A stretch of DNA of 64,000 nt from Paraburkholderia acidipaludis NBRC 101816 (GCF_000684975.1 NZ_BAXZ01000007.1:164723-228722), one strand, 5' to 3'; counted from the stretch's first letter, positions 8,918-17,812 are shown. Translations and numbers: made by a program. Notes: generated from the letters alone by a model not told the origin.

Positions 8918-8950
8918 TTTCGCCCAATATCATTTAATTCGTGGTCAGCA

Positions 8951-9583
8951 ATGGACTATCGTCAAACCCCCGCGATACTCGTGGCCGACGCATTGGGCCT
9001 CGACTTCCTGAACTCCGTCGCGACGCCCGTGGACGAACCCGTGGACTGGGTGAGCGACGGGGAAGGTCTGCTCGCATGGCTCGCGCAGACGGATCTCGTG
9101 CCGGCCGCCGTGCTCGCGCAATTGCGCGCGCGAGCTACGCAGGACGAGCTGGACGCCATGGCCGCGCAAGCACGAGCGCTGCGCGAATGGTTCAGGGGCT
9201 TCGTGCGTTCCCGCAAGGGGAAACCGCTGACGGCGCGCGATCTCGACGACCTCGAACCCCTCAATCAGTTGCTCGCTCAAGACGAGCGGCATGAAGCCAT
9301 CGTGGCGGCCGCCGACGGCGATGCGCCGGCCCTGGCGCTACGCGCATACCGGCGCTGGACGTCGCCGGACGCCTTGCTGCTGCCGATAGCCGAGGCCATG
9401 GCGAAGCTCGTGTGCGAAGAGGATTTCACGCATGTGAAAGCGTGCGAGGGGCCGCGCTGCACGCTGCTGTTCGCCGATCACACGCGCGGCCACGCCCGCC
9501 GCTGGTGCAGCATGGCGCTCTGCGGCAATCGCGCGAAGGTTGCCGCGCACCGCAAACGCCTAAAGGAACAGGGCAAGGAATAA
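8951..9583 (+). CDS. ABATE/CGNR zinc-finger regulator
   Basis: This is a 210-residue protein of the ABATE-CGNR type. The N-terminal part (LGLDFLNSVATPVDEPVDW) belongs to the putative stress-related ABATE domain. Residues of about 165-205 form the CGNR zinc finger, with Cys pairs in ACEGPRCTLLF and WCSMALCGNRAKVAAHRKR. Members are thought to be DNA-binding regulators, and the basic C-terminus fits that. It is divergent from two hydrolase genes, which it may control through the GGTTAC repeats upstream. No good Shine-Dalgarno sequence is visible before the ATG at 8951. Upstream frame extensions cross the noncoding region and were not used. Confidence 0.82.
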   Translation: MDYRQTPAILVADALGLDFLNSVATPVDEPVDWVSDGEGLLAWLAQTDLVPAAVLAQLRARATQDELDAMAAQARALREWFRGFVRSRKGKPLTARDLDDLEPLNQLLAQDERHEAIVAAADGDAPALALRAYRRWTSPDALLLPIAEAMAKLVCEEDFTHVKACEGPRCTLLFADHTRGHARRWCSMALCGNRAKVAAHRKRLKEQGKE

Positions 9584-9684
9584 GGCAGGAAACGAGAGAA
9601 AACATGACGGGGGGCGCTAGGGCGGTGCACACGATGCGCGTATGATCTCCCCCCACGAATGATCTTTCACTGCCGGGTTTGACC

Positions 9685-10401
9685 ATGAATTCTTCCGCCG
9701 ATAGCGCCTCGCCGCGCCCCCTGCGCACCCTCACGCAACTCGAGGCGCGCATTCTGGGCGTGCTGGTCGAGAAACAGCACACGGTACCGGACACCTACCC
9801 GCTGTCGCTCAACGCGTTGACGTCGGGCTGCAACCAGAAGACGGCGCGCACGCCGGTGATGAACGTCAGCGAGACCGAGGTGCTCAGCGCCATCGAGGAC
9901 CTCAAGCACCTGAGCCTCGTGTTCGAGGGCAGCAGCAGCCGCGTGCCGCGTTTCGAGCACAACCTGAATCGCGTGCTGGGCATTCCGGGCCAGGCCGTGG
10001 CGTTGCTGACGGTGATTCTGCTGCGCGGCGCGCAGACAGCGGCCGAGTTGCGCCTGAACTCGGCACGGCTGCACGGCTTCGCGGACGTGTCGTCGGTCGA
10101 GGCCTTCCTCGACGAACTGGCCGAGCGCGAGCCGCCGCTCGTCGTGAAGCTGCCGCGCGCGCCCGGCGAGCGCGAGAACCGCTGGATACATCTGCTGTGC
10201 GGCGAGGTGGAAATGAGCGCGGGCGCCGCGGCGGCTGGCGATGCGGCGGGGGCCGGCCATGCCGTCTCGTTCGCGGATTTCGAAGCGTTGCGCGGCGAAC
10301 ACGAGCGGCTTGCCGAAGAGGTGGTACGACTGCGCGCGCTCGTCGAGCGGCTGGCCGCTGAACTGGGTGTTGGGGTGGATGAGCCGGGTGAGCGGACGTA
10401 A
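9685..10401 (+). CDS. YceH family protein (UPF0502, DUF480)
   Basis: This 238-residue protein matches the YceH/UPF0502 family. It carries the signature LTQLEARILGVLVEKQHTVP, then YPLSLNALTSGCNQK and RVPRFEHN, forming two winged-helix-like modules, with a coiled C-terminal tail (EALRGEHERLAEEVVRLRALVERL). Function in the family is poorly defined. The ATG at 9685 is preferred over a TTG two codons upstream. It stands alone between the CGNR gene and a convergent MerR gene, with about 140 bases of unremarkable sequence after its stop. Confidence 0.88.
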   Translation: MNSSADSASPRPLRTLTQLEARILGVLVEKQHTVPDTYPLSLNALTSGCNQKTARTPVMNVSETEVLSAIEDLKHLSLVFEGSSSRVPRFEHNLNRVLGIPGQAVALLTVILLRGAQTAAELRLNSARLHGFADVSSVEAFLDELAEREPPLVVKLPRAPGERENRWIHLLCGEVEMSAGAAAAGDAAGAGHAVSFADFEALRGEHERLAEEVVRLRALVERLAAELGVGVDEPGERT

Positions 10402-10540
10402 CGGTAAGCCGGCTTTCATTGGCGATCGACGATCATCCGACGCCATCACCAGACTCGAATATTGCTCATGAAAATTCGCCGTGGCTCGCCATTCGTCTTT
10501 TGTGCGCGAATCGCCATGGCGTAGCGAATAGCCGTTCGGT

Positions 10541-10960
10541 TCACCGCTGCCCGATAGTCCTTCGGCGCATTTTTTCCAGCACACGCCTGGCCGCCCCAGC
10601 GCAGTCCTCGCCTTCCACACGGCTTTCTATATCGCCGGCAAGCGCAACGAGATGCTGTTTGGTCTCCGCCAGTCGCCGCTCCAGCCGTTCGATCTCGCCC
10701 ACCTTGCTCCGAAGCGCCTCGATCAACGCCTCGTGCGGCCACGCGTTCATGTCCGGCGGCAGAATCGCGCGGATTTCGTCGAGCGAAAATCCCGCGCTCT
10801 GCGCGCGATCGATAATCTCCAGCCGCGTCACGGTTTCCGCGCCATATTCGCGATATCCGTTCGCCTGACGCTGCGCGGGCTGAAGCAGCCCTTGCGCCTC
10901 ATAAAACCGGATCCGCGAGGCAGCAATCCCGCTCAACCTCGCCAGTTCGCCTATCTTCAT
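10541..10960 (-). CDS. MerR-family transcriptional regulator
   Basis: This is a 139-residue MerR regulator. The N-terminal winged HTH reads KIGELARLSGIAASRIRFYEAQGLL, followed by the wing RQANGYREY and the dimerisation helix (EALRSKVGEIERLERRLAETKQHL). Only one cysteine is present in the C-terminal effector region, so a metal sensor of the CueR type is unlikely. It is divergent from an Old Yellow Enzyme gene, and the shared region holds a near-perfect MerR-type palindrome. The ATG at 10960 is preferred over a GTG at 10975 because it begins the HTH directly. Confidence 0.88.
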   Translation of the reverse strand: MKIGELARLSGIAASRIRFYEAQGLLQPAQRQANGYREYGAETVTRLEIIDRAQSAGFSLDEIRAILPPDMNAWPHEALIEALRSKVGEIERLERRLAETKQHLVALAGDIESRVEGEDCAGAARRVLEKMRRRTIGQR

Positions 10961-10974
10961 CCGTTCGCCCCGCA

Positions 10975-11034
10975 CTTGACATTAAAGTTGACTTTAAGGT
11001 TAAGGTCCCAACATCGTCAACCGGGGATATACCG
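10975..11034. promoter_or_regulatory. MerR-type divergent promoter/operator
   Basis: TTAAAGTTGACTTTAA at 10982-10997 is an inverted repeat with 7-base arms and a 2-base spacer. It sits among TTGAC-like elements between the MerR gene and the flavin oxidoreductase gene. MerR proteins bind dyads inside elongated spacers, so this is the probable operator. Confidence 0.6.
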
Positions 11035-12270
11035 ATGAAACTCTTCACACCGCTCGCCCTGCCCAATGGCGCCGCAATTCCGAATCGCGTCGCCAAGGCG
11101 GCCATGGAGGAAAACATGGCCGACGCGGACCATGCGCCGTCCGAAGCACTCCTGCGGCTGTACGAAGCCTGGGCGCAAGGCGAAGCGGGCCTGATCCTGA
11201 CCGGCAACGTCATGGTCGACAGCCGCGCCATGACCGGACCGAATGGCGTCGTGCTAGAAGACGACACGCATCTGGACCGTTTTCGCCGCTGGGCGCAGAT
11301 CGCGCGGACACATGGCGCGCAAGTGTGGCTGCAGATCAATCATCCGGGCCGGCAGATGCAGGCCGCGCTCGGCCAGGCCACGCTGGCGCCCTCAGCGGTC
11401 GCGCTCGAACTCGGCTCACTCTCGAAGCAGTTTCCCGTGCCGCGCGCCATGACGGAGCAGGACATCGCCGAGGTGCGGCAGCGCTTCACGAAGAGTGCCC
11501 AGCTTGCCGAGCAAAGCGGCTTCACGGGAGTCGAGATCCATGCGGCGCACGGCTATCTGCTGAGCCAGTTCCTTTCCCCGATCACGAACCGCCGCGAGGA
11601 CCAGTGGGGCGGCAGCATCGAGAATCGCGCGCGCCTGCTGGTCGATATCGTGCGATCCGTGCGCAGCGTGGTGCAGCCGGGCTTCGCGGTGGCGGTGAAG
11701 CTCAATTCGGCGGACTTCCAGCGTGGCGGCTTCAGCCCCGAAGACGCGCGGCGCGTGGTCGAGATGCTCAACCCGCTCGGCGTCGATCTGGTGGAACTCT
11801 CGGGCGGCAGCTATGAGGTTCCCGCCATGCAGGGCGAAGCGCGAGATGGGCGCACGCTGGCGCGCGAGGCGTATTTCCTCGAGTTCGGGCGCGACATTGC
11901 CGCCATTGCGCAGATGCCCTTGATGGTGACGGGCGGGATACGCCGCCGGGCCGTGGCCGAACAGGTCGTGGAGAGCGGAATCGCCATGGTCGGCATCGCC
12001 ACGGCGCTGTCCATCGACCCTTATCTGCCGCGCGCATGGAAAAATGGTCAGGATACCGTACCGACTCTGCGTCCGATTGCGTGGAAAAACAAGGTGCTCG
12101 GATCGCTCGCCAACATGGCGGTCGTCAAGTTTCAGCTCACGCGGCTAAGCCAGGGGCGTGCAACGCGTCCCGGCGTCTCGCCGCTCAAGGCACTGCTGCT
12201 GCAGCAACTCTCCGCCACCTGCCAGACGAAACGTTACCGGCGCTGGATGGAGCGGCGCGCGGTCCGCTAG
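11035..12270 (+). CDS. NADH:flavin oxidoreductase (Old Yellow Enzyme family)
   Basis: This 411-residue FMN-dependent TIM-barrel enzyme of the OYE family should reduce activated C=C bonds such as enones. The substrate-binding His169 and His172 lie in GVEIHAAHGYLLSQFLSP with Tyr174, and INHPGRQ is at about 101-107. NRREDQWGGS follows, and MVTGGIR forms the FMN-phosphate-binding end of the barrel. There is no C-terminal FeS/FAD module, so this is a single-domain OYE rather than a 2,4-dienoyl-CoA reductase. The divergent MerR regulator suggests induction by electrophiles or redox stress (inference). Only a weak GGGGA precedes the ATG. Confidence 0.87.
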   Translation: MKLFTPLALPNGAAIPNRVAKAAMEENMADADHAPSEALLRLYEAWAQGEAGLILTGNVMVDSRAMTGPNGVVLEDDTHLDRFRRWAQIARTHGAQVWLQINHPGRQMQAALGQATLAPSAVALELGSLSKQFPVPRAMTEQDIAEVRQRFTKSAQLAEQSGFTGVEIHAAHGYLLSQFLSPITNRREDQWGGSIENRARLLVDIVRSVRSVVQPGFAVAVKLNSADFQRGGFSPEDARRVVEMLNPLGVDLVELSGGSYEVPAMQGEARDGRTLAREAYFLEFGRDIAAIAQMPLMVTGGIRRRAVAEQVVESGIAMVGIATALSIDPYLPRAWKNGQDTVPTLRPIAWKNKVLGSLANMAVVKFQLTRLSQGRATRPGVSPLKALLLQQLSATCQTKRYRRWMERRAVR

Positions 12271-12345
12271 TCCGATAACCGCGCGCCTCGCAGGCAACCG
12301 GCGCAGGGCCTACGCCGCGTGCGCCAGCCAAACTCGACTACGCCT

Positions 12346-13359
12346 TCACGCTCCGTGGCTGCGCTCGCTGTCGAGGTGCGCCATCTGCGCCGCGGCGTAA
12401 CGCTCGCCAGCGGCCGCGCCTCTCGGCACCGCACGCTCGATGGCCGCGAGATCGTCCGCGCTCAGGACCACATGCAGCGCGCCCAACGCTTCGGTCAGCC
12501 GATCGCGGCGGCGCGCGCCGATCAGCGGCACGATGTCGTCGCCCTGGGCGGCCACCCAGGCAATCGCGATCTGTGCCACCGTCGTGCCCTTCTTCTCTGC
12601 TACCGTTCGCAGCGCCTCGACGAGCGCGAGATTGCGATCCACGTTCTCGCCCTGGAAGCGCGGGCTATAGGCGCGAAAATCGCCGGCGCCCGCCGCGCTC
12701 TTCTGCCAGTGCCCGCTGATGAGCCCGCGCGAAAGCACGCCATAAGCGGTAATGCCGATGCCGAGTTCGCGGCAGACCGGCAGAATCTCGTCTTCGATGC
12801 CGCGCGAGATCAGCGAGTACTCGATCTGCAAGTCGCAGACGGGGTGCGCGGCGGCGGCACGGCGGATCGTCGCCGCGCCGACCTCGGAAAGGCCGACGTG
12901 CCGCACATGGCCCGCCTTGATCATGTCGCCGATCGTGCCCACGGTTTCCTCGATCGGCACGTTCGGGTCGAGGCGCGCAGGCCGGTAGATGTCGATGTGG
13001 TCCACGCCCAGCCGCTGCAGCGAATAGGCGAGAAAGTTCTTCACCGCGGCGGGACGCGCATCATAGAGCGACCAGCCGCCCGCCGGATCGCGCATCGCCC
13101 CGAACTTCACGCTGACGATCGCGGCGTCGCGCCGCGAGGGCGGCGCGCTCTTCAGCGCTTCGGCGATCAGCAATTCGTTGTGGCCCGAGCCGTAGAAGTC
13201 GCCGGTGTCAAGCAAGGTCACGCCCGCCTCCAACGCGGCGTGAATGGTGGCGATGCTCTCCGCGCGGTCGGACGGACCATACATGCCCGACATACCCATG
13301 CAGCCAAGGCCGATGGCCGAGCTGACAGGTCCCGTTGCGCCGAGTCGAAGCTGCTTCAT
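12346..13359 (-). CDS. aldo/keto reductase
   Basis: This 337-residue (beta/alpha)8 NADPH-dependent aldo/keto reductase begins MKQLRLGATGPVSSAIGLGCMGMSG. Three catalytic residues are visible: Asp51 and Tyr56 (LDTGDFYGSGHNE) and Lys85 (VSVKFG). The usual QHR histidine is replaced within IYRPARLDP, with Ala at 128, a variant seen in this subfamily that may alter kinetics or specificity. The start was set at 13359, with AGGAG just upstream. It faces the OYE gene tail to tail, and the two may serve related detoxification, but no shared regulation is visible. Confidence 0.85.
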   Translation of the reverse strand: MKQLRLGATGPVSSAIGLGCMGMSGMYGPSDRAESIATIHAALEAGVTLLDTGDFYGSGHNELLIAEALKSAPPSRRDAAIVSVKFGAMRDPAGGWSLYDARPAAVKNFLAYSLQRLGVDHIDIYRPARLDPNVPIEETVGTIGDMIKAGHVRHVGLSEVGAATIRRAAAAHPVCDLQIEYSLISRGIEDEILPVCRELGIGITAYGVLSRGLISGHWQKSAAGAGDFRAYSPRFQGENVDRNLALVEALRTVAEKKGTTVAQIAIAWVAAQGDDIVPLIGARRRDRLTEALGALHVVLSADDLAAIERAVPRGAAAGERYAAAQMAHLDSERSHGA

Positions 13360-13581
13360 GTCTTTCTCCTGAACTGGCACCGCACACGAGCGGCGGTGGA
13401 CGAGACGGATTATGGGCGCCGCTCTCGCGTACGATAATCCCCCTTAAACCGAATAGCTTGTCCAGATTTCCGCACAATCCCACGCACGCTCTCCCCTCCG
13501 CACTGGCCACCGGTTGAATCGTCCCCTGAAGCCGATCGGCAAAAGACCTCCTTGCACCGCCGGACACCGCCTGTTAGAGTC

Positions 13582-13606
13582 CGAAACTATTCACTGCATA
13601 GTTTCG
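13582..13606. promoter_or_regulatory. operator-like palindrome upstream of the SnoaL/acyl-CoA synthetase pair
   Basis: CGAAACTAT (13582-13590) and ATAGTTTCG (13598-13606) form a perfect 9-base inverted repeat with a 7-base centre, 52 bases before the SnoaL-like start. The size suits a dimeric TetR-type repressor, and a TetR gene lies at the far end of this cluster. The rest of 13360-13657 shows nothing else I can interpret. Confidence 0.5.
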
Positions 13607-13657
13607 CGTAGAGGGGACAGTATCATGCGGGCATCGCCCCTGCCAAAGGAGACAAGC

Positions 13658-14095
13658 ATGGAAGTCAGGAACCTGCCGGAAGCAGCCCGGCGCACGCTCG
13701 TTACATGGCTCGATCTTCTCGAGCGCAATGCGATGGAAGAACTGGACCCGCTGCTGTCCGACAACATCGTCTTTCGCTCGCCGGTGGCTCACACGCCTTA
13801 TCCCGGCAAAACTGCGATCAAGCTGGTGCTGAAGACCGTCAACACCGTATTCAAGGACTTCCGCTATCACCGCACGTTCGTGAGCGACGACGGGCACAGC
13901 ATCGTGCTGGAGTTCAGCGCAACGGTGAACGGCAAGGCCCTGAAGGGCATCGACATGCTGCGCCTCGACGCGCATGGCAAGATTGAGGAATTCGAAGTGA
14001 TGGTGCGCCCCATGAGCGGCCTGCAGGCGCTCGCCGCCGAAATGGGTGCGCGCCTTGCCGCCTCTCAAGCCGTGCTGACCGGCACGAACGCGTAA
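13658..14095 (+). CDS. SnoaL-like/NTF2-fold protein
   Basis: This 145-residue protein has the small alpha+beta barrel pattern of SnoaL-like proteins: LLERNAMEELDPLLSDNIVFRSPVA, then a central sheet and a final LDAHGKIEEFEVMVRP strand pair. Such folds host isomerases, hydratases and non-catalytic binders, so no reaction can be assigned. The start at 13658 follows AAAGGAG; longer frames run into the palindrome region. The acyl-CoA synthetase begins 15 bases after its stop, so the two are almost certainly one operon and may act on the same acid or acyl-CoA. A paralogue with the same RSP(V/I)A.TP motif is at 24148-24564. Confidence 0.75.
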   Translation: MEVRNLPEAARRTLVTWLDLLERNAMEELDPLLSDNIVFRSPVAHTPYPGKTAIKLVLKTVNTVFKDFRYHRTFVSDDGHSIVLEFSATVNGKALKGIDMLRLDAHGKIEEFEVMVRPMSGLQALAAEMGARLAASQAVLTGTNA

Positions 14096-14110
14096 GCATC
14101 GGGAGATACC

Positions 14111-15619
14111 ATGGTTCCCGCAATATGGTTCGGAGGACGAAATTATTCGCCTGCCTGGATGCAGGCGGAAATCCAGCGCATTCTCGCCGGGCTGCACGGA
14201 TTGCAATGCAAGGAAGGCGACACCGTAGCCGCCATGCTGCGCAATAGCCCCGAGTACGTTGCACTGGTGCTGGCCTGCCGCCAGGCCGGCCTCTACCTCG
14301 CATCGATCAACTGGCATTTCAAGGCGCTGGAAGCCGGACATATCCTCACGGACAGCGCTGCGCGCACGCTGTTCGTCGACGCGGACCTGCTCGCCCAGAT
14401 CCGCGAGGGGATTCCCGAAGGCGTCCATATTGTCGCTGTGGCGCCCGCGGACACCGCGGCGACGGACCGCGAGGTGCACCGCTGGACAGACTTCGGCAGC
14501 GGCCTGCCGCCCATGCCGCCGCGCACCGGCCTGCTGCATGGCGCAATCACCTATACCTCGGGCACCACGGGCAAGCCCAAGGGCGTACGCCGCATTCCGT
14601 GGTCTCCCGACGAACAAGCGCAGATGCAGCCGCGCTTGCAGCGCGTCGTCGATATCGTGTATGGAACCGGCACCGGCGTGACGGCCTATTTTTCAGCGCC
14701 GATCTACCACAGCGCGGTGATGAACTACCTGCTGCACTTCAGCCAGCTCGGCGCCACGCTGGTCATGGAGCCGCGCTTCGACGCCGATCGCGCGCTCGAT
14801 CTTCTGGCGCAGCATCGCGTCACGCATGCCTACCTCGTGCCTACGATGTATCAGCGGCTGCTGGCCGTGGATCCCGCCGCCCGCGCCCGCCGCGATCTGT
14901 CCGCCTTGCGCCACGTCGCCTCGACCGGCTCGCCCTGCGCCGCCCCGCTGAAGCAGGCCATGATCGAGTGGCTCGGCCCCGTTATCACCGAAGCTTATGG
15001 CTCGAGCGAGGCAGGCTACACGACCTTCATCGATTCCGCCGACTGGCTGACCCATGCGGGCTCGGCCGGGCGCCCATTGCCCGATGCCGAGGTCCGTATC
15101 CTCGACGAAAACGGCAACCCGCTGCCCATGCGGGAGATCGGCCTGATCTACGTGCGCCAGCGCGCCGTGCCCGACTTCACCTATATCAACCGGCCCGACG
15201 CGCGCGCTGCGGCCGAGCGTGACGGCCTCGTCACGCTCGGCGACATGGGCTACCTGGACGAAGATGGCTTCCTCTATATCTGCGACCGGAAGGCGGACAT
15301 GGTGATCTCCGGCGGCGTGAACATCTATCCGGCCGAAATTGAATCCGTACTCCTGACCATGCCCGGTGTGGAAGATTGCGCGGTCTTCGGCATTCCTGAT
15401 TCCGAGTTTGGCGAAGCGCTGGCCGCGGCGGTCCAGCCGCGCGCCGGCAGCCACATCGAAGCCCATGCTGTGCAGCACTTCCTGCGCGAACGCATCGCCA
15501 ACTACAAGGTGCCCCGCGTGGTCGAGATTCACGCGGCGTTGCCGCGCGAAGATAGCGGCAAGATCTTCAAGCGGCGCTTGCGCGAGCCGTATTGGCAAGG
15601 TCAAACGCGAGCTATTTGA
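14111..15619 (+). CDS. acyl-CoA synthetase (AMP-forming, ANL superfamily)
   Basis: This 502-residue adenylate-forming enzyme should activate a carboxylic acid to its CoA thioester through an acyl-AMP. All core motifs are present: YTSGTTGKPKGV (A3, about 154-165), GSSEAG (A5), GDMGYLDEDGFLYICDRKADM (A7-A8), SGGVNIYPAEIE and the C-terminal SGKIFKRRLR lysine (A10). It is compact at the N-terminus but complete. GGGAGA precedes the ATG, and it follows the SnoaL-like gene by 15 bases. A convergent TetR gene follows 14 bases later and may regulate the pair. The acid substrate is unknown, probably an aliphatic or aromatic acid. Confidence 0.87.
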   Translation: MVPAIWFGGRNYSPAWMQAEIQRILAGLHGLQCKEGDTVAAMLRNSPEYVALVLACRQAGLYLASINWHFKALEAGHILTDSAARTLFVDADLLAQIREGIPEGVHIVAVAPADTAATDREVHRWTDFGSGLPPMPPRTGLLHGAITYTSGTTGKPKGVRRIPWSPDEQAQMQPRLQRVVDIVYGTGTGVTAYFSAPIYHSAVMNYLLHFSQLGATLVMEPRFDADRALDLLAQHRVTHAYLVPTMYQRLLAVDPAARARRDLSALRHVASTGSPCAAPLKQAMIEWLGPVITEAYGSSEAGYTTFIDSADWLTHAGSAGRPLPDAEVRILDENGNPLPMREIGLIYVRQRAVPDFTYINRPDARAAAERDGLVTLGDMGYLDEDGFLYICDRKADMVISGGVNIYPAEIESVLLTMPGVEDCAVFGIPDSEFGEALAAAVQPRAGSHIEAHAVQHFLRERIANYKVPRVVEIHAALPREDSGKIFKRRLREPYWQGQTRAI

Positions 15620-15633
15620 CACCGGCGCCGCGT

Positions 15634-16341
15634 TCAGCGCTTCTGCGGCGCCACCCGCAGCGCGGAGAGGCAAAACTGGACAACGATGTCGGCCAGTTTC
15701 TCCGCGGTGGGGTTTTGGGTCGACGAGATGGAAATCTTGCGCCCATCCAGGGTCAGCACGGCCAGCCCGTGTGTTGCCGCCCAGATGGCGAACGCGAGTT
15801 CCTCTTCGCTCAACGCACAGGCATCCGCGCCCTCCAGACAGGGGGCGATCGCGCGACGCAGCAGGTGAAAGGAAGCCGAACCCGCTTCCAGCAGTTCCGG
15901 ATACTGCTCGCGATTCTGGATCTGAGGCCCGAACATCAGGTGAAAGCGCGCCGGATACGCCTGGGCGAATTCGACATAGGCCAGCATGACCGAACGCAGG
16001 CGCCCGGCTGCGTCCTCCGGATCGACCTCGTCCAGCCGCCTGTGGCGGAAGCTCACCAGATCGCGAAAGGCCTGGGCCGCGATGGCCGCAAGCAAGCCGT
16101 TGCGGTCCTGGAAGTGATATGCCGGCGCGCCCGGCGAAACTCCGGCGAGCCTCGCAGCCGTGCGCATGCTCATGCCCGCGATCCCTTCGGTGTCGAGCAG
16201 ATGGGTGCCCCAGGCGATCAGCGAAGCGCGCAGATCGCCGTGGTGCCACTGCCCCTCCGGCTTGATGGTCCCTCCCGCCGTGCGCGCGGACACTTTGCGC
16301 TTCGGCGGTTGCCGGCCGTGTTCGGATGCGGATCTGGTCAT
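15634..16341 (-). CDS. TetR/AcrR-family transcriptional regulator
   Basis: This is a 235-residue TetR-family repressor with a basic N-terminal tail. The HTH (MSMRTAARLAGVSPGAPAYHFQDRNGLLAAI) lies at about 58-90, and the C-terminal ligand domain resembles the WHG-type (FAIWAATHGLAVL). The ATG at 16341 is used because the alternative is a GTG 48 bases upstream that only adds low-complexity residues. It faces the acyl-CoA synthetase, so it may repress that operon through the palindrome at 13582-13606; this link is inferred from position only. Confidence 0.85.
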   Translation of the reverse strand: MTRSASEHGRQPPKRKVSARTAGGTIKPEGQWHHGDLRASLIAWGTHLLDTEGIAGMSMRTAARLAGVSPGAPAYHFQDRNGLLAAIAAQAFRDLVSFRHRRLDEVDPEDAAGRLRSVMLAYVEFAQAYPARFHLMFGPQIQNREQYPELLEAGSASFHLLRRAIAPCLEGADACALSEEELAFAIWAATHGLAVLTLDGRKISISSTQNPTAEKLADIVVQFCLSALRVAPQKR

Positions 16342-16414
16342 GCGCGGTAGTGTAGCAGGGCGGTATGGAGAGACCCGGCGGCGGGTCACGCCAGTTCGAC
16401 CCTGCTCCGTACCG

Positions 16415-17812
16415 TCACGCTGCCGCGTTCTCGGTACTCAGCTTCGACACCACGCCCGTCCTCGTGTCGTAGTGATAGCCTTGCTGCTCGAGTTGGGCAC
16501 TGATCGCTTCGACGATCAGTCGCTGCTGGACATCCTTGCGCAGCAATTCGTGCTCCGGATTGATCGAACCCAGCTCGGCGGCCAGCCGACGGCTCAGCGA
16601 TGCTTCGCCGGCGCCGCGTGCATGGACGACGATCATCTTTTCGTTGGTCTGGGCCAACTGCTGCTTCAGCCCGTTCGCATACTCGGACCACTTCTTCATG
16701 TGCTCGCGCGCCTCGGCGATCGCAGCGGCGTGGCTCTCCGCCTCGCGCGAGATCTGGGCCTTCAGCGCTTCGAGTTCTTGCGGATCGGCACCCGCCGGCA
16801 ACGCCGCATCGGCGCTCTCCACACCCTCGCTCGCCAATGCGCTTTCGGCGAGTTCCGCCGCACGCTGCTGCGCCGCGTTGGCGCGCTCTTCGGCCTCGGA
16901 CAAGCTGGTCGAGAGCCTGGCGATTTCCGAGGCGTCCGCACTGCGTTCCTCGGTCAGGCTGGCGAGCTGTGCCTGGGCCGTCTGCAGTTCATGAGCCGCG
17001 GCATCGCGTTCCGCCTGCACGCCGGCAGCCTCTTCACGCTGCGCGGCATGTGCTTCCTGCTCGGCCTGCAGCGCCGCGCGAATCGCTTCCAGTTCGCTTT
17101 CAAGACGAGCAACCGCTTCGGAATGCGCGGTCTCCAGTGCTGCGCGTTCCGCATCGACGTCCGTGGTTGCGGCAACCGGTTCTCCCCGCGAGCGTGCCTC
17201 GGTGGCCTCCGCCTCCTGGCGCGAGCGCGCTTCACGTTCCTCAGCCAGCTCCGAGATCGCGCGATCCAGCTCCGCCTGCAGGGTCGCAACGCGTTCCGCA
17301 AGCTCCTGAGCACGCTTTTCGGCGACGTCGGTCCGTTGCACCGCGAGCGCGATGTCTTCCTCCAAACCCGTCACCGTATCGACTTTCGCCTCGTAGGCGT
17401 TCGCCATCTGGTCCAGCTGGCTTTGCAGCGCATCGAGTTCCTGGACGGTGTTTTGCAGTTCCGCCAGCGCGTCGTCGCGCTCGGTGCAGGCGTCCTCCAC
17501 GCGCTGGCGCATCGCGGCGAGGCGCCGCGCCACCGCGCGCTCGGCCTCGTCCTGCGCCGACGTCCACAGCCGGTCGAGCGCGTCGCGCATCGTGTCCGTC
17601 ACGGTCTCGGGCAAAGCGGGACGCTCCACCACCTGCGGCGCCCGCGGCGTGCGCGTTTCGCGCCACTTGCGCAACGCCGCCGCCACCGAGACCACCGAAC
17701 CGGTGTGGACTTCGGACCAGATGGCCAGCGGAGACACCGTCTGGCCTTCGTTAGCCATGCGGTTTGCAATTTCAGCAACTTGTTCGTCGGTGATCGTAAT
17801 GCTGCTTGACAT
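16415..17812 (-). CDS. KfrA-like DNA-binding coiled-coil protein
   Basis: This 465-residue protein begins with a small helical DNA-binding region (ITDEQVAEIANRMANEGQTVSPLAIWSEV..VSVAAALRKWRE, residues 6-50) like the KfrA N-terminal domain of plasmid proteins. A very long Ala/Glu/Arg-rich coiled coil runs from about 80 to 390, and the conserved tail is SLSRRLAAELGSINPEHELLRKD. KfrA proteins are best known as plasmid-encoded autoregulators with a proposed architectural or segregation role, but chromosomal homologues occur in Burkholderiales. There is no parA, parB or rep gene here. An AGGCAG site precedes the ATG. It may organise DNA or regulate its own gene. Confidence 0.75.
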   Translation of the reverse strand: MSSSITITDEQVAEIANRMANEGQTVSPLAIWSEVHTGSVVSVAAALRKWRETRTPRAPQVVERPALPETVTDTMRDALDRLWTSAQDEAERAVARRLAAMRQRVEDACTERDDALAELQNTVQELDALQSQLDQMANAYEAKVDTVTGLEEDIALAVQRTDVAEKRAQELAERVATLQAELDRAISELAEEREARSRQEAEATEARSRGEPVAATTDVDAERAALETAHSEAVARLESELEAIRAALQAEQEAHAAQREEAAGVQAERDAAAHELQTAQAQLASLTEERSADASEIARLSTSLSEAEERANAAQQRAAELAESALASEGVESADAALPAGADPQELEALKAQISREAESHAAAIAEAREHMKKWSEYANGLKQQLAQTNEKMIVVHARGAGEASLSRRLAAELGSINPEHELLRKDVQQRLIVEAISAQLEQQGYHYDTRTGVVSKLSTENAAA

